64,000 nt of DNA from Hymenobacter fodinae (GTDB lineage Bacteria > Bacteroidota > Bacteroidia > Cytophagales > Hymenobacteraceae): NCBI RefSeq assembly GCF_004745825.1, contig NZ_SRLA01000003.1, positions 806,001-870,000 of the forward strand. The letters run 5' to 3'. Shown one piece after another: positions 43,302 to 51,537 of this stretch. The translations under genes were made by a program, and so were the position numbers. How positions within the stretch are numbered: the first letter of the stretch is position 1; every line of letters begins with the position of its first letter. Below the pieces are notes generated by a model. The model ran no database searches, had not been told where the DNA came from, and worked only from the letters and a program-made list of their open reading frames with translations.

Positions 43302-43371
43302 CAAAAGTGGCCCGCTGCCATGGCGCCTGAAACTTGCCGTTACCGAAGCGTCGGATAAGTGGGATGAAGCG
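43302..43371 (-). promoter_or_regulatory. Promoter plus conserved upstream element, copy 2 (before 43277)
   Basis: Minus strand: CGCTTCATCC, ATCCGACG, TTCGGTAACGGCAA, -33-like TTTC, 19 bases, CACTTTTG. About 70% identical over 70 bases to 40001-40070, with the three listed blocks identical. The element ends 24 bases before the receptor start codon. Confidence 0.65.
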
Positions 43372-43412
43372 TCATTCAGTTGCCAAGTGTGAGCTGCCGG
43401 TTGCCAGAACGC

Positions 43413-43810
43413 TTACTGGTCGCGCTGTAGCCTTTCTGCCACGGCTTTTTGCAGCCACGGCGAATCACTTTTATGCGCTTGAGTTGCTCTGCTGATAGCC
43501 TACTATTTGTAATCAGCGCGTGTCGCACAGTTGCTTCCGAGTCTTGCCCTAGCGATGCCAGGATAGCTTCGTCAATCTTCCGCTTTCAGGCCACAGCTGC
43601 TCTCACGTCCGGGTTTTCGTCCTGGGCCAGCTTATGCAATATCACGAGCGGCACCGTTTTATTATGAATCACCCACACTTTGTACTCCGGATACCGCTCA
43701 ATAATTTCCAACCACGTGGAGATGTCGGCAGGCTCATGCGCGGCTCTGTAGTATTCTGCAGGCAGTTTACTGGTTCTGAGCCTGATGAATTCCTCCGCTG
43801 ATGTCAACAT
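43413..43810 (-). pseudogene. Decayed HEAT/leucine-rich-variant repeat protein
   Basis: From ATG at 43808-43810 (MLTSAEEFIRLRTSKLPAEY) the frame runs 74 codons to a TGA at 43586-43588 (after NPDVRAAVA) and continues in the same frame with KRKIDEAILASLGQDSEATV and RHALITNSRLSAEQLKRI, as a repeat protein should. At the A4 run 43469-43472 one base appears to be lost: shifting by one gives KSDSPWLQKAVAERLQRDQ and a stop at 43413-43415. So the gene carries one nonsense codon (plausibly CGA to TGA) and one frameshift. The intact protein would be about 131 aa. Confidence 0.7.
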
Positions 43811-43864
43811 CTTTCTGGCGTTGTTTCGTCTTTTAACCCTAGTCACCCCCTATAGTTCTGCACC

Positions 43865-44023
43865 ATGCGCAGCCTCCTCTATCATCTGACCATCTGGCCG
43901 CTGGTGCTCCTGGCAGTTCTAGCAAGTATCGGCTATGGTAGTAGGTATATTTTGCTATTCGGGCTGCTGCAAATAGGGCTATTCTTCCTGGCTGCTCGTA
44001 CCTTTTTCGCTGGGAAGTACTGA
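43865..44023 (+). CDS. Small membrane protein, 52 aa
   Basis: ATG at 43865, sequence MRSLLYHLTIWPLVLLAVLA... ending FFAGKY. Two hydrophobic helices (about 9-22 and 29-44) joined by SIGYGSRY, positive charges near both ends. Too short to place in a family; accepted because the composition is clearly that of a membrane protein and a TATAGTTCTG box lies just upstream. The remaining gap to 44214 shows no further gene. Confidence 0.5.
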   Translation: MRSLLYHLTIWPLVLLAVLASIGYGSRYILLFGLLQIGLFFLAARTFFAGKY

Positions 44024-44214
44024 CGAGCCGGACCAGCGTGTGGTCGTGGCTATGCCTTAGGGCGATGATAGTTCTGACTTGCTGGGTATCGGCTATCTGC
44101 TGGCTTTTTCGTGACCTAGCTGTGTAAGCAGCCAGCAGCAGACTAAGTAACCCGAAACTCCAGCTTCTTGCCGGCAAGCCTTTATCTTGCGCCAGCTCAT
44201 CAGGCACTAGCAGC

Positions 44215-44859
44215 ATGCAACTACTCTCTGTCAATATCGGATTACCCCAGGAATACAGTTGGAAGGGTAAGCAGGTCCGCACCAGCATATTTAAGCAGCC
44301 TACTACCGAAGCCGTGCAAGTGCACGCCGAGCATCTGGCCGGTGATGGGCAGGCCGACTTACGGGTGCACGGCGGCCCCAACAAGGCCGTGTATTCCTAT
44401 CCGCAAGAGCATTACACATTCTGGCAGAACCACCTTGGTGTTGCGGAGTTGGAAGCGGGGGCTTTCGGAGAAAATCTCACTACCACGGGGTTACTAGAAA
44501 ACCAGGTGCGCGTAGGCGACTGTTACCAGATTGGCACGGCGGTGTTAATGGCCGTTCAGCCCCGGCAACCCTGCTTTAAGCTAGGGTTACGATTCCAAAA
44601 CGACCAGATGGTTCGGGAGTTTGAGCAGGCGGGCCGTAGCGGTATCTATTTTCGGGTAGTACAGGAAGGCACTCTCCGGGTGGGTGATTCTATCACGCTG
44701 GTCCAGCAAGCAGCCCACCCCGTAACCATTCAGGACCTAACCGATAGCCTTGCAGCGGGGCCGAAGGATGCTCAAAAGCTTGCGGCCATGCTTGCGGTTC
44801 CTGACCTGATTCCGTCGTGGCGCGAGCGGCTCACCCGAATCCTAACGGCCCAAGAATAG
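44215..44859 (+). CDS. MOSC domain protein (YiiM-like)
   Basis: 214 aa. MOSC fold: KQVRTSIFKQPTTEAVQVHAEHLAGDGQADLRVHGGPNKAVYSYP, then FGENLTTTGLLENQVRVGDCYQIG and the conserved cysteine in VQPRQPCFKLGLRF, followed by FRVVQEGTLRVGDSITL. MOSC proteins handle molybdenum-cofactor-bound sulphur; the YiiM type reduces N-hydroxylated bases in E. coli. No molybdopterin gene is nearby, so its partner is unknown. It converges on the histidine kinase at 44873. Confidence 0.9.
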   Translation: MQLLSVNIGLPQEYSWKGKQVRTSIFKQPTTEAVQVHAEHLAGDGQADLRVHGGPNKAVYSYPQEHYTFWQNHLGVAELEAGAFGENLTTTGLLENQVRVGDCYQIGTAVLMAVQPRQPCFKLGLRFQNDQMVREFEQAGRSGIYFRVVQEGTLRVGDSITLVQQAAHPVTIQDLTDSLAAGPKDAQKLAAMLAVPDLIPSWRERLTRILTAQE

Positions 44860-44872
44860 AAAGCAAAAAACC

Positions 44873-46849
44873 CTAGCTGGTTACAGCCGGCAGCGTCAGC
44901 ACGAACTCGGTGCCCTCCCCTTCCTGACTGTGTACCTGCAGGGTTCCGCCGTGGCTTTTCACGATGTCATGACTGAGCGACAGGCCTAGGCCAGTGCCTT
45001 CGCCCACGGGCTTAGTGGTGAAGAAGGGCTCGAAGATGCGGCCTTGTTCGGCAGCAGGAATACCCACGCCATTATCCCGAATGCTGATTGCCACGCCCCC
45101 CTCTGGCGGCCTGGAAGTGCTTACCGTTACGTGCGGCTCGTAGCCGGGACCTGCCGTTTGTTGGCGCTGGCGCACGGCGTGCAGGGCATTAGTGCACAGG
45201 TTAAGAACAGCCCGGCCCAGGTCGGGGGCCACTACGGGCACGGGTGGCACGGCAGCACCGAGGTGGGTAGTTAAGCGGGCCGTGAATTGAGGATCTTGCT
45301 GGCGCATGCCCTCATAGGCGAGCTGCAGGTGCTGCTCCACTAGCTGGTTGAGGTCAGTGGGTACGCGTGGCCCAGTGCGGGCGTGCTCCAGCATGCCTTT
45401 GATGATGGCCGTAGCCCGCTGCCCGTGCTGACTGATTTCCTGCAGGTTCTGCTTGAGGCCGGCCAGAATCTCGCGGTCGAGGGCGCCGTCGTGGGTGAGG
45501 CGCTGAGCACCGTTGATTTCGTCAAGCAGGCCCGTGCTGGCGGCGGCAAACTGTTTCACAAAGCCCAGCGGGTTCTGCAGTTCATGGGCCACGCCGGCTG
45601 TCAGCTCGCCCAGAAAGGCCATTTTCTCGCGCTGCACCAGCATCAGTTGAGCTTCCTTCAGCTCGGCTAGGGAGGCTTGCAAGGCCTCGTTGACGCGGTG
45701 CTGCTGGCGCCAACCACGCACCAAGAGGGCTACAACCAGCAGCAGCACCGCCAGCCCCGCTAGCAACGCGTAGGTCTGGTAACGCGCTTTCAGGGCGGCT
45801 TGGGCCGCGAGGGCTTGCTGAGCGCGCTGCTGTTCCCCGTAGCTGAGCCCCTGCAAGCGCATAACTTTCTCCTGCCCAAACAAGGTATCTTTCATGGCTA
45901 GCACTTGCCCCTGGTACTTGAAGGCGCTATCTACCGGGCCACGCACCTTAAAATCCTGCGTCAAGACCAAGCTAGCGTTAAGCACCCCGCGCAGGAAGCC
46001 ATTGAGCTGAGCCGCCTGGTAGCCCCGCCGAGCGTAATAAATGCTGGAGTCGAGGCGGCCTTGCTGCTGATGGAGGGTAGCGAGGCCCACGTAAGCGAAG
46101 TTGGCGCTACGCGAGTGGTGCAGCTTTTTCGACTCCCGAATGCTACGCCGGTAAAAGTCCAGCGCGTCGGCGGAGCGCCCTTGTTTGCGGGCCACTTGGC
46201 CTAGGCCATACAGGATGTAGTTGGTGGGCGTACCCAGGCGCCGGGCCAGCTGGTAAGCACGCTCCTGAAAAATGCGGGAAGAGTCTACTTCGTTGTACAG
46301 ATCGTAGGCCAGCCCAATGTTGCTGAGCTCAATGACCATGCGCTTTTCATCGTGCATTTTCTCGCCCAGGCGCAGGGCCCGGAAGTAGTAGGCCAGTCCC
46401 TCCCGCCGGTCGCGCAGGTACACATAGATAATGCCAATGCTACGCAGGTTCTGGGCTTGCAGGCGGAGGTCGTGGGTGGCCTCGCCCAGGCGCAACGACT
46501 GCTGAAACAGCTCCAAGGCCTGCGCCAAGTTGCTCTCCCGATATACGGAGCCCAGCCGGTTCAGAGCCTCGCCCTCACCGTGGCGGTAGTGCGTTTGGCG
46601 GGCTAGCACCAGCGCCCGGTTAGCATAAGCCGCCGCCGAATCGACGCGCAGCACCCAGTACTGGTCGCTCATTTGGCAGAGCAGCAGTACCCGAGTGGTG
46701 TCTGAAGGGGTTTGCTGCACCAGTTGGCGCAGGCTGTCCAGCGCCGGGCTTTGTGCTTGGGCCCGCAGGCAAGTAAAAAGCAACAAAAGCCCCAGAACGA
46801 CAGCTCTGCGGAGGTATAGTAATACAGGAAATGTACAATGACCGAGCAT
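44873..46849 (-). CDS. TPR sensor histidine kinase
   Basis: 658 aa from ATG at 46847-46849, which gives a normal signal peptide (LRRAVVLGLLLLFTCLRAQAQ); a start at 46897 adds 16 hydrophobic residues. The periplasmic part is a series of TPR repeats (for example ALNRLGSVYRESNLAQALEL, SIGIIYVYLRDRREGLAYYF), then one membrane helix (about 358-378), a coiled coil, the dimerisation/phosphoacceptor region FLGELTAGVAHELQNPLGF, and HATPase with RAVLNLCTNALHAV (N), RDNGVGIP (G1) and GTGLGLSLSHDIV (G2). No response regulator is adjacent, so it is an orphan kinase. Confidence 0.9.
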   Translation of the reverse strand: MLGHCTFPVLLYLRRAVVLGLLLLFTCLRAQAQSPALDSLRQLVQQTPSDTTRVLLLCQMSDQYWVLRVDSAAAYANRALVLARQTHYRHGEGEALNRLGSVYRESNLAQALELFQQSLRLGEATHDLRLQAQNLRSIGIIYVYLRDRREGLAYYFRALRLGEKMHDEKRMVIELSNIGLAYDLYNEVDSSRIFQERAYQLARRLGTPTNYILYGLGQVARKQGRSADALDFYRRSIRESKKLHHSRSANFAYVGLATLHQQQGRLDSSIYYARRGYQAAQLNGFLRGVLNASLVLTQDFKVRGPVDSAFKYQGQVLAMKDTLFGQEKVMRLQGLSYGEQQRAQQALAAQAALKARYQTYALLAGLAVLLLVVALLVRGWRQQHRVNEALQASLAELKEAQLMLVQREKMAFLGELTAGVAHELQNPLGFVKQFAAASTGLLDEINGAQRLTHDGALDREILAGLKQNLQEISQHGQRATAIIKGMLEHARTGPRVPTDLNQLVEQHLQLAYEGMRQQDPQFTARLTTHLGAAVPPVPVVAPDLGRAVLNLCTNALHAVRQRQQTAGPGYEPHVTVSTSRPPEGGVAISIRDNGVGIPAAEQGRIFEPFFTTKPVGEGTGLGLSLSHDIVKSHGGTLQVHSQEGEGTEFVLTLPAVTS

Positions 46850-46897
46850 GAGAATAGCGCAAGCTGTTATAAAGATACACGTCCATAGCTCAACCAT

Positions 46898-47223
46898 ATA
46901 CTTCGCCTAGGCCTGCATATAGCTTCCACTTTTATAACCCCTTTTCCCGAGCTTTAAACCCGCATTTTAGGTATAAAAAATATTTCTCATTTTGAGACTT
47001 ACATGTATAAGCAAGTTCAACAGCGAGTATGAACACTTGATTTTCACAGCGTTAACACAAGCAGCAACGCCTACACTTTGTTCTATTCTTGACATTTGCA
47101 ATCTAGCTGCTCGTCGGCGCGACGTCCTCAAAACTATCCGGACTAGTAGGGGTTCATTAGCCGGATGGGCAGCAATTAGTAGCCCTTGCTGCTGCTTGCC
47201 CTTCCTTCATTCCACTTCCTTTG
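46898..47223. other. 326-base AT-richer spacer between divergent genes
   Basis: Control region between the TPR kinase (leftwards) and the HAD gene (rightwards). TAAAAAATATTT (46975-46986) and GACATTTG (47091-47098) are -7-like but lack a -33 box at 19 bases. CCTAGGCCTG at 46906 is one of the recurring heptamers. No gene or hairpin seen. Confidence 0.5.
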
Positions 47224-47877
47224 ATGAAAGCATTTCTGTTCGATTTGAATGGTACCATGATTCACGACATGGACTACCATACCAGCGCTTGGCACCACAT
47301 TCTCACTCATGAATTAGGCGGCAACTTCACCTGGGATGAGGTAAAGCCCCAGATGTACGGCAAAAACCAAGAAGTGCTGGTGCGCCTGTTTGGCCCAGAT
47401 AGGTTCACGACCGAGGAAATGGACGAGCTGGCCGTGCGCAAGGAGCAGCGCTACCAAGAAGAGTTTCGGCCACACCTAGCCCTGTTGCCGGGTTTAGCAG
47501 AGTTTCTGGAGCAGGCCTACCAGGGCGGAATAAAGATGGCCATAGGCTCGGCGGCCATTCCGTTCAACATCGACTTCGTGCTCGACAACCTACATATCCG
47601 GCACTATTTCCAAGCCATTGTTAGCGCCGATGACGTCTCCCGCAGCAAGCCCCATCCCGAAACGTTCTTGAAGGCGGCCGAGCAGCTTGGTGTTTCGCCC
47701 ACCGACTGCCTAGTGTTTGAAGACGTGCCCAAAGGCGCTGAAGCAGCGTTGAATGCCGGCATGCAAGCCGTGATTCTCACCACCACGCACACCGCCGAAG
47801 AATTTGAGCACCTTCCCAATATCCTTCACTTCGCCCCCGATTTTACGGCTCCCGCACTCCGGGCGCTTCTGCCGTAG
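47224..47877 (+). CDS. HAD-family hydrolase, beta-phosphoglucomutase-like, with DxN motif
   Basis: 217 aa. Motif I is FDLNGTMIHDMDYH: nucleophile D7 is present but the usual second Asp (acid/base) is N9. Motif II is in MAIGSAAIPFNIDF, motif III lysine in SRSKPHPETFLKAAEQL and motif IV in CLVFEDVPKGAEAALNAGM. A helical cap lies at about 14-80. Fold and size fit the beta-PGM/phosphatase branch. A hairpin terminator follows. Confidence 0.88.
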   Translation: MKAFLFDLNGTMIHDMDYHTSAWHHILTHELGGNFTWDEVKPQMYGKNQEVLVRLFGPDRFTTEEMDELAVRKEQRYQEEFRPHLALLPGLAEFLEQAYQGGIKMAIGSAAIPFNIDFVLDNLHIRHYFQAIVSADDVSRSKPHPETFLKAAEQLGVSPTDCLVFEDVPKGAEAALNAGMQAVILTTTHTAEEFEHLPNILHFAPDFTAPALRALLP

Positions 47878-47950
47878 TAGCGCCTGCTTATTGGGTGGCC
47901 TACAAATGGCCCGTCTTGGTCCTCCAGGCCTGCATACAGTTGTCATAACA

Positions 47951-47997
47951 GAAAGGCCGCTTCCCCACCGTTACGCACGGCAGAGAAGCGGCCTTTC
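47951..47997. terminator. Hairpin terminator after the HAD gene
   Basis: GAAAGGCCGCTTC (47951-47963) pairs exactly with GAAGCGGCCTTTC (47985-47997) over a 21-base loop; it lies between converging genes and could serve both. Confidence 0.75.
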
Positions 47998-48032
47998 CGT
48001 TAGAGTGCCCTGGTGGCTAGACCACCTTTAGG

Positions 48033-48269
48033 CTATTGGTTGCGCTGGGCTTCACGCTCAGCCTTTTTCCTATCGCGCTGTTTACCAATGGCCCGGCCAC
48101 CTACGGCACCTGCCGCGCCGCCAATAATAGCGCCGGGGGTACCTCCAATGGCGCCGCCTACAACGGCACCACCCGCACCGCCTACTACCGTACCGGTACC
48201 CTTACTGGTGCTGCAATCCGTAAATAAAAAACAGGCCGCAGCCACGAAAGCAAAACGTAGTTTTCTCAT
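48033..48269 (-). CDS. Glycine-zipper lipoprotein-like protein
   Basis: 78 aa. N-terminal export signal MRKLRFAFVAAACFLFTDCS with a non-classical lipobox cysteine (C19), then a glycine zipper (GTVVGGAGGAVVGGAIGGTPGAIIGGAAGAVGG) that would insert into or pack on membranes, and a highly charged tail (KQRDRKKAEREAQRNQ). Common small envelope protein of this phylum; function unknown. Confidence 0.8.
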   Translation of the reverse strand: MRKLRFAFVAAACFLFTDCSTSKGTGTVVGGAGGAVVGGAIGGTPGAIIGGAAGAVGGRAIGKQRDRKKAEREAQRNQ

Positions 48270-48480
48270 CTGCTTAGGAAGTTTTTATGCAAGAAGTAAG
48301 TGCCTTCCTGTTGCATAGGAGGCACAGTCTACACAACGACATTCCTATTTTTTAGTTATTAAATACCATAAATCTGTATCTACGGATGAGTTTGCTAGGC
48401 CTGTTTGGTGGGTGTATGCGTAACCATTTGCCCGCCCAACGCTTATTACATTCTCCACAAGCTTTACCCGTCTCGCACAT

Positions 48481-49362
48481 ATGACGACCTCTACTGGCCG
48501 CCGCATTTTTCAGGTTATTGATGGCAACAAGAAATTTGTGGGCGATGGATTTGATGTAACCAGCCCCATGCCAGGGCCCCGCATCCGTCAGCTCAGCCCC
48601 TACCTGCTCATCGACCACACCGGTCCCATGCCCGTGGCCCCTACCGATGCGCCCCTGGGTACCCCGCCCCACCCTCACCGCGGCTTCGAAACGGTAACGG
48701 TGATGTACGAAGGCTACCTGGCGCACCGCGACACGGCCGGCCACACCGGCTCCCTTGGCCCCAGCGATGTGCAATGGATGACAGCTGGCGCTGGCTTGCT
48801 CCACGAAGAGCGCCACGAGAAGGAATTTGCCAAGCAGGGCGGCACCCTGGAACTGCTGCAGCTGTGGGTGAACGTGCCGAAGAAGGACAAGCTGGCCCCG
48901 CCGCGCTACCAGAACATCGTGGGCGCTTCTATTCCGGCCGTAACTACCCCCGATGGTCTCGGCCGCATTCGGGTAATTGCGGGCACCTACGAAGGCACTA
49001 CTGGCCCCGCCGAAACCTTCTCGCCCATCACCCTGCTCGACGTGCATCTACAGCAAGGTAACCACACCACTCTACGCCTGCCCGCCGACTACAACGTGGG
49101 AATTTATGTGGTGAAGGGCGACATTCTGCTGCACGGCGACCGGGCCGCCGCCACCAAACAGCTGGTAGTATTCGGGTGGGACTCCCCCGATATCCACCTA
49201 ACGGCCACCACCGACGCCGTGCTGCTGGTGCTGGCTGGTGCTCCAATTGAAGAACCGCTGGCTACGTACGGTCCCTTCGTGATGAACACCAACCAGGAGC
49301 TAGTACAAGCCATTGCCGACTTTGAAAGCGGCGGCATGGGTACCTTCCCGGAAGACGAATAA
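48481..49362 (+). CDS. Pirin family protein
   Basis: 293 aa, bicupin. Pirin N-terminal domain with the metal-binding HPHRGFETVTVMYEG (His, His, and Glu/His later in HEERHE), and the conserved DTAGHTGSLGPSDVQWMTAGAGLLHEE block; C-terminal pirin domain (about 170-290) with LHLQQGNHTTLRLPADYNVG-like strands. Some pirins act as quercetin 2,3-dioxygenases, others as regulators; sequence does not decide. Transcribed alone. Confidence 0.93.
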   Translation: MTTSTGRRIFQVIDGNKKFVGDGFDVTSPMPGPRIRQLSPYLLIDHTGPMPVAPTDAPLGTPPHPHRGFETVTVMYEGYLAHRDTAGHTGSLGPSDVQWMTAGAGLLHEERHEKEFAKQGGTLELLQLWVNVPKKDKLAPPRYQNIVGASIPAVTTPDGLGRIRVIAGTYEGTTGPAETFSPITLLDVHLQQGNHTTLRLPADYNVGIYVVKGDILLHGDRAAATKQLVVFGWDSPDIHLTATTDAVLLVLAGAPIEEPLATYGPFVMNTNQELVQAIADFESGGMGTFPEDE

Positions 49363-49398
49363 GTAAACTCAGTCTCTCACCCATCCTCGCTCCAGCCC

Positions 49399-49499
49399 GT
49401 CATCCTGAGCGTACGAAGGATCTTACCACGTTGGCACGACTACTGGCCTAGAACAGTTTGTGGCTTGAGTAATAAGGTCTTTTGCACGTTCAGGATGAC
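49399..49499. repeat. Intergenic repeat, family E
   Basis: GTCATCCTGAGCGTACGAAG, GATCTTACC at the left and AAGGTCTTTTGCACGTTCAG, GATGAC at the right; inverted outer arms with a partly decayed interior. CTGGCCTAGAAC is in the loop. Related sequences are at 62030-62124 and 5299-5400. The rest of 49363-49664 shows nothing. Confidence 0.7.
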
Positions 49500-49664
49500 G
49501 TGCTTTAGTGGTAGGTACATAGAGCTGTCTCGGCAAGCAGATGCCAGATGAAGCATGACGCTTTTTTGCTGGCTGCCAGGAGCTCAAGCATAACCTAGCC
49601 GCCTTGTAACAGGTAAGGAAGCCCGCCATCTGGCGCTTTCTCTTATCATATTACACCTGCCTTG

Positions 49665-51395
49665 ATGCGGTTACACTCTATTCTATCAGGAGGGCTATGG
49701 TTGAGCCTCCTAGGCCAGTCCTACGCCCAAGAAATAGTGAAAGGCCCGAGGGGGGAACAGTTCACTTCGCGCGTACTCGTGCGCCAGCTCAGCGACCCGT
49801 GGGCCGTGGCCTACGCCCCTGATCAGGCCCTGTGGGTGACGGAAGCCCGCGGCTACCGGGTTAGTCGAATTGAGCCGAGCACGGGCACCCGTAAAGTGGT
49901 GCTGGACCTGAGCAAAGCCCGCGAATTTCCGCGCTACGATAAAATTCCGGACGCCGTGGATGGCGGCAAGCCCTGGCCGCAAGGCGGCCTGATGGGCCTA
50001 GCTGTGCACCCGCAACTGCTGCAGGGCAAGCCCTTCGTGTACCTGGCCTACATCTACCGTTTTGCGGGCGCTCAGCAGCCCGGTAACGGCAGCGCCCCCA
50101 ACTACGGCGGCAACTTCTTCACGGGCCGCGTGGTGCGCTACGAGTACGATGCCGCGGCTCAAACCCTGGTGCGGCCCCAGATCTTGTGCGATTCCATTCC
50201 GGCCAGCAACGACCACAACGCCGGCCGCCTGCTGCTAGCCCCCGTAAATGGGCGCGACTACCTCTTCTACACCGTCGGCGACTTGGGGGCCGGGCAGTTC
50301 GAGAACGGCGGCCGCCCCAACCACGCCCAGCGCCCCGATGTGTACGAAGGCAAAGTGCTGCGCTTCAACGCCGAGCCTGATACCGATGTAGGCCAGTATG
50401 ACCGTTGGATTCCAAACGACAACCCCTTCAATAGCCCACGGCAAAACGCCGTCTGGAGTCTGGGCCACCGCAACCCCCAAGGACTGGCCTACGCCGTGGT
50501 GGGCGGCACGGGGCAGTTGTATTCCTCGGAGCACGGAGCGTTTTCTGATGATGAAATCAACCTGATTGAGAAGGGCAAGAATTACGGCCACCCGTTGGTG
50601 CTGGGCTTCGCCGATGGTAATTACAATGGCTTGGCGGCGGCGGCTTCAGAGCGCGCTACGCTGCCCGGCCCCTGGCACACCACTTATCCCACTATCGGTA
50701 GTGAGCAGGCCAACGCGAAAGCGCTGGGGGCTGCCTATCGGGAGCCGCTTACTACGTTTTACCCCCTTACCCACCAGTTCCTGACTACCGTGCTTACCCG
50801 CATCCGGGATAAGGCCCCGGAGCAGCCCACCTGGAACTCAGAAGCGCCCAGCAGCCTGGCTGTCTACACGGCCGCAGCTATTCCCGGCTGGCAAAACTCG
50901 CTGCTCATTCCTACGCTCAAAAAGGGCAAGCTCATCCGCCTGCAGCTCGCGCCTGATGGCCGCCGCATCGTCGGCGACACGCTGATGTACTTCAAGGCCC
51001 CCGTCCGCTACCGCGACGTGACCGTCTCGCCGGATGGCACCCGCCTTTACCTCATTACCGATAGTACCACCGTCACCTCGGGCCCCTCAGAAGATGCGCC
51101 CAAAGGCACTAGCTGCAAAGGCTGCCTGCTGGAGTTTACCTACGTGGGCGGCGGCACGGCCGCTAGGCCAGTAGTCAGCGCCTCTAAGGCTCTAAGTCCC
51201 GAGCAGGCCTTACAGGAAGTCATGGCCATGGCCCGGCGCCTGAAACCACAAGACCAGCGAGTGAAGCGGGCGGGGCTGCCAGCAGCGCAACAACCCCTGT
51301 TTGATTTGCTTCTGAAACCGAACCTAACGGCACCTGAGAAAGCTCGCCTCCGGCAAGGAGCACCCGCCTTGCTGGCAGGCCTACGTCAACAGTAA
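49665..51395 (+). CDS. PQQ-dependent sugar dehydrogenase-like beta-propeller
   Basis: 576 aa. Signal peptide MRLHSILSGGLWLSLLGQSYAQ, then the glucose/sorbosone dehydrogenase six-bladed propeller, with VRQLSDPWAVAYAPDQALWVTE, GLMGLAVHP, ENGGRPNHAQRPDVYEGKVLRF and the signature NAVWSLGHRNPQGLAYA and YSSEHGAFSDDEINLIEKGKNYGHP. After about residue 500 there is a C-terminal helical extension (KALSPEQALQEVMAMARRLK) of unknown role. Periplasmic oxidation of sugars with PQQ as cofactor is the family activity; the substrate cannot be assigned. Confidence 0.88.
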   Translation: MRLHSILSGGLWLSLLGQSYAQEIVKGPRGEQFTSRVLVRQLSDPWAVAYAPDQALWVTEARGYRVSRIEPSTGTRKVVLDLSKAREFPRYDKIPDAVDGGKPWPQGGLMGLAVHPQLLQGKPFVYLAYIYRFAGAQQPGNGSAPNYGGNFFTGRVVRYEYDAAAQTLVRPQILCDSIPASNDHNAGRLLLAPVNGRDYLFYTVGDLGAGQFENGGRPNHAQRPDVYEGKVLRFNAEPDTDVGQYDRWIPNDNPFNSPRQNAVWSLGHRNPQGLAYAVVGGTGQLYSSEHGAFSDDEINLIEKGKNYGHPLVLGFADGNYNGLAAAASERATLPGPWHTTYPTIGSEQANAKALGAAYREPLTTFYPLTHQFLTTVLTRIRDKAPEQPTWNSEAPSSLAVYTAAAIPGWQNSLLIPTLKKGKLIRLQLAPDGRRIVGDTLMYFKAPVRYRDVTVSPDGTRLYLITDSTTVTSGPSEDAPKGTSCKGCLLEFTYVGGGTAARPVVSASKALSPEQALQEVMAMARRLKPQDQRVKRAGLPAAQQPLFDLLLKPNLTAPEKARLRQGAPALLAGLRQQ

Positions 51396-51401
51396 AAACT
51401 A

Positions 51402-51445
51402 CAAAAGCTGCCCTTCCTCGCTTTTGCTTGGAAGGGCAGCTTTTG
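51402..51445 (+). terminator. Terminator after the sugar dehydrogenase gene
   Basis: CAAAAGCTGCCCTTCC and GGAAGGGCAGCTTTTG pair exactly over a 12-base loop, 6 bases after the stop codon. Confidence 0.85.
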
Positions 51446-51475
51446 ATAAACCGTCACGGAGAAATCAACCAGAAA

Positions 51476-51516
51476 AAAGGCCGTCATGCTTCGAAAAGCG
51501 TAGCATGACGGCCTTT
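51476..51516 (-). terminator. Terminator of the 51538-51840 gene, built from a GTCATGCT palindrome
   Basis: AAAGGCCGTCATGCT (51476-51490) pairs exactly with AGCATGACGGCCTTT (51502-51516); in the minus direction a TTTTTT tract follows. The core GTCATGCT/AGCATGAC is also the outer end of family A repeats. Confidence 0.85.
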
Positions 51517-51537
51517 ATGGTTTTATCAGCCCGTGGC

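Noticed and set aside
48352..49047. 231-codon open frame antisense to the pirin gene
   Set aside because: Pirin motifs on the plus strand are unambiguous; long antisense frames are common at this GC content.
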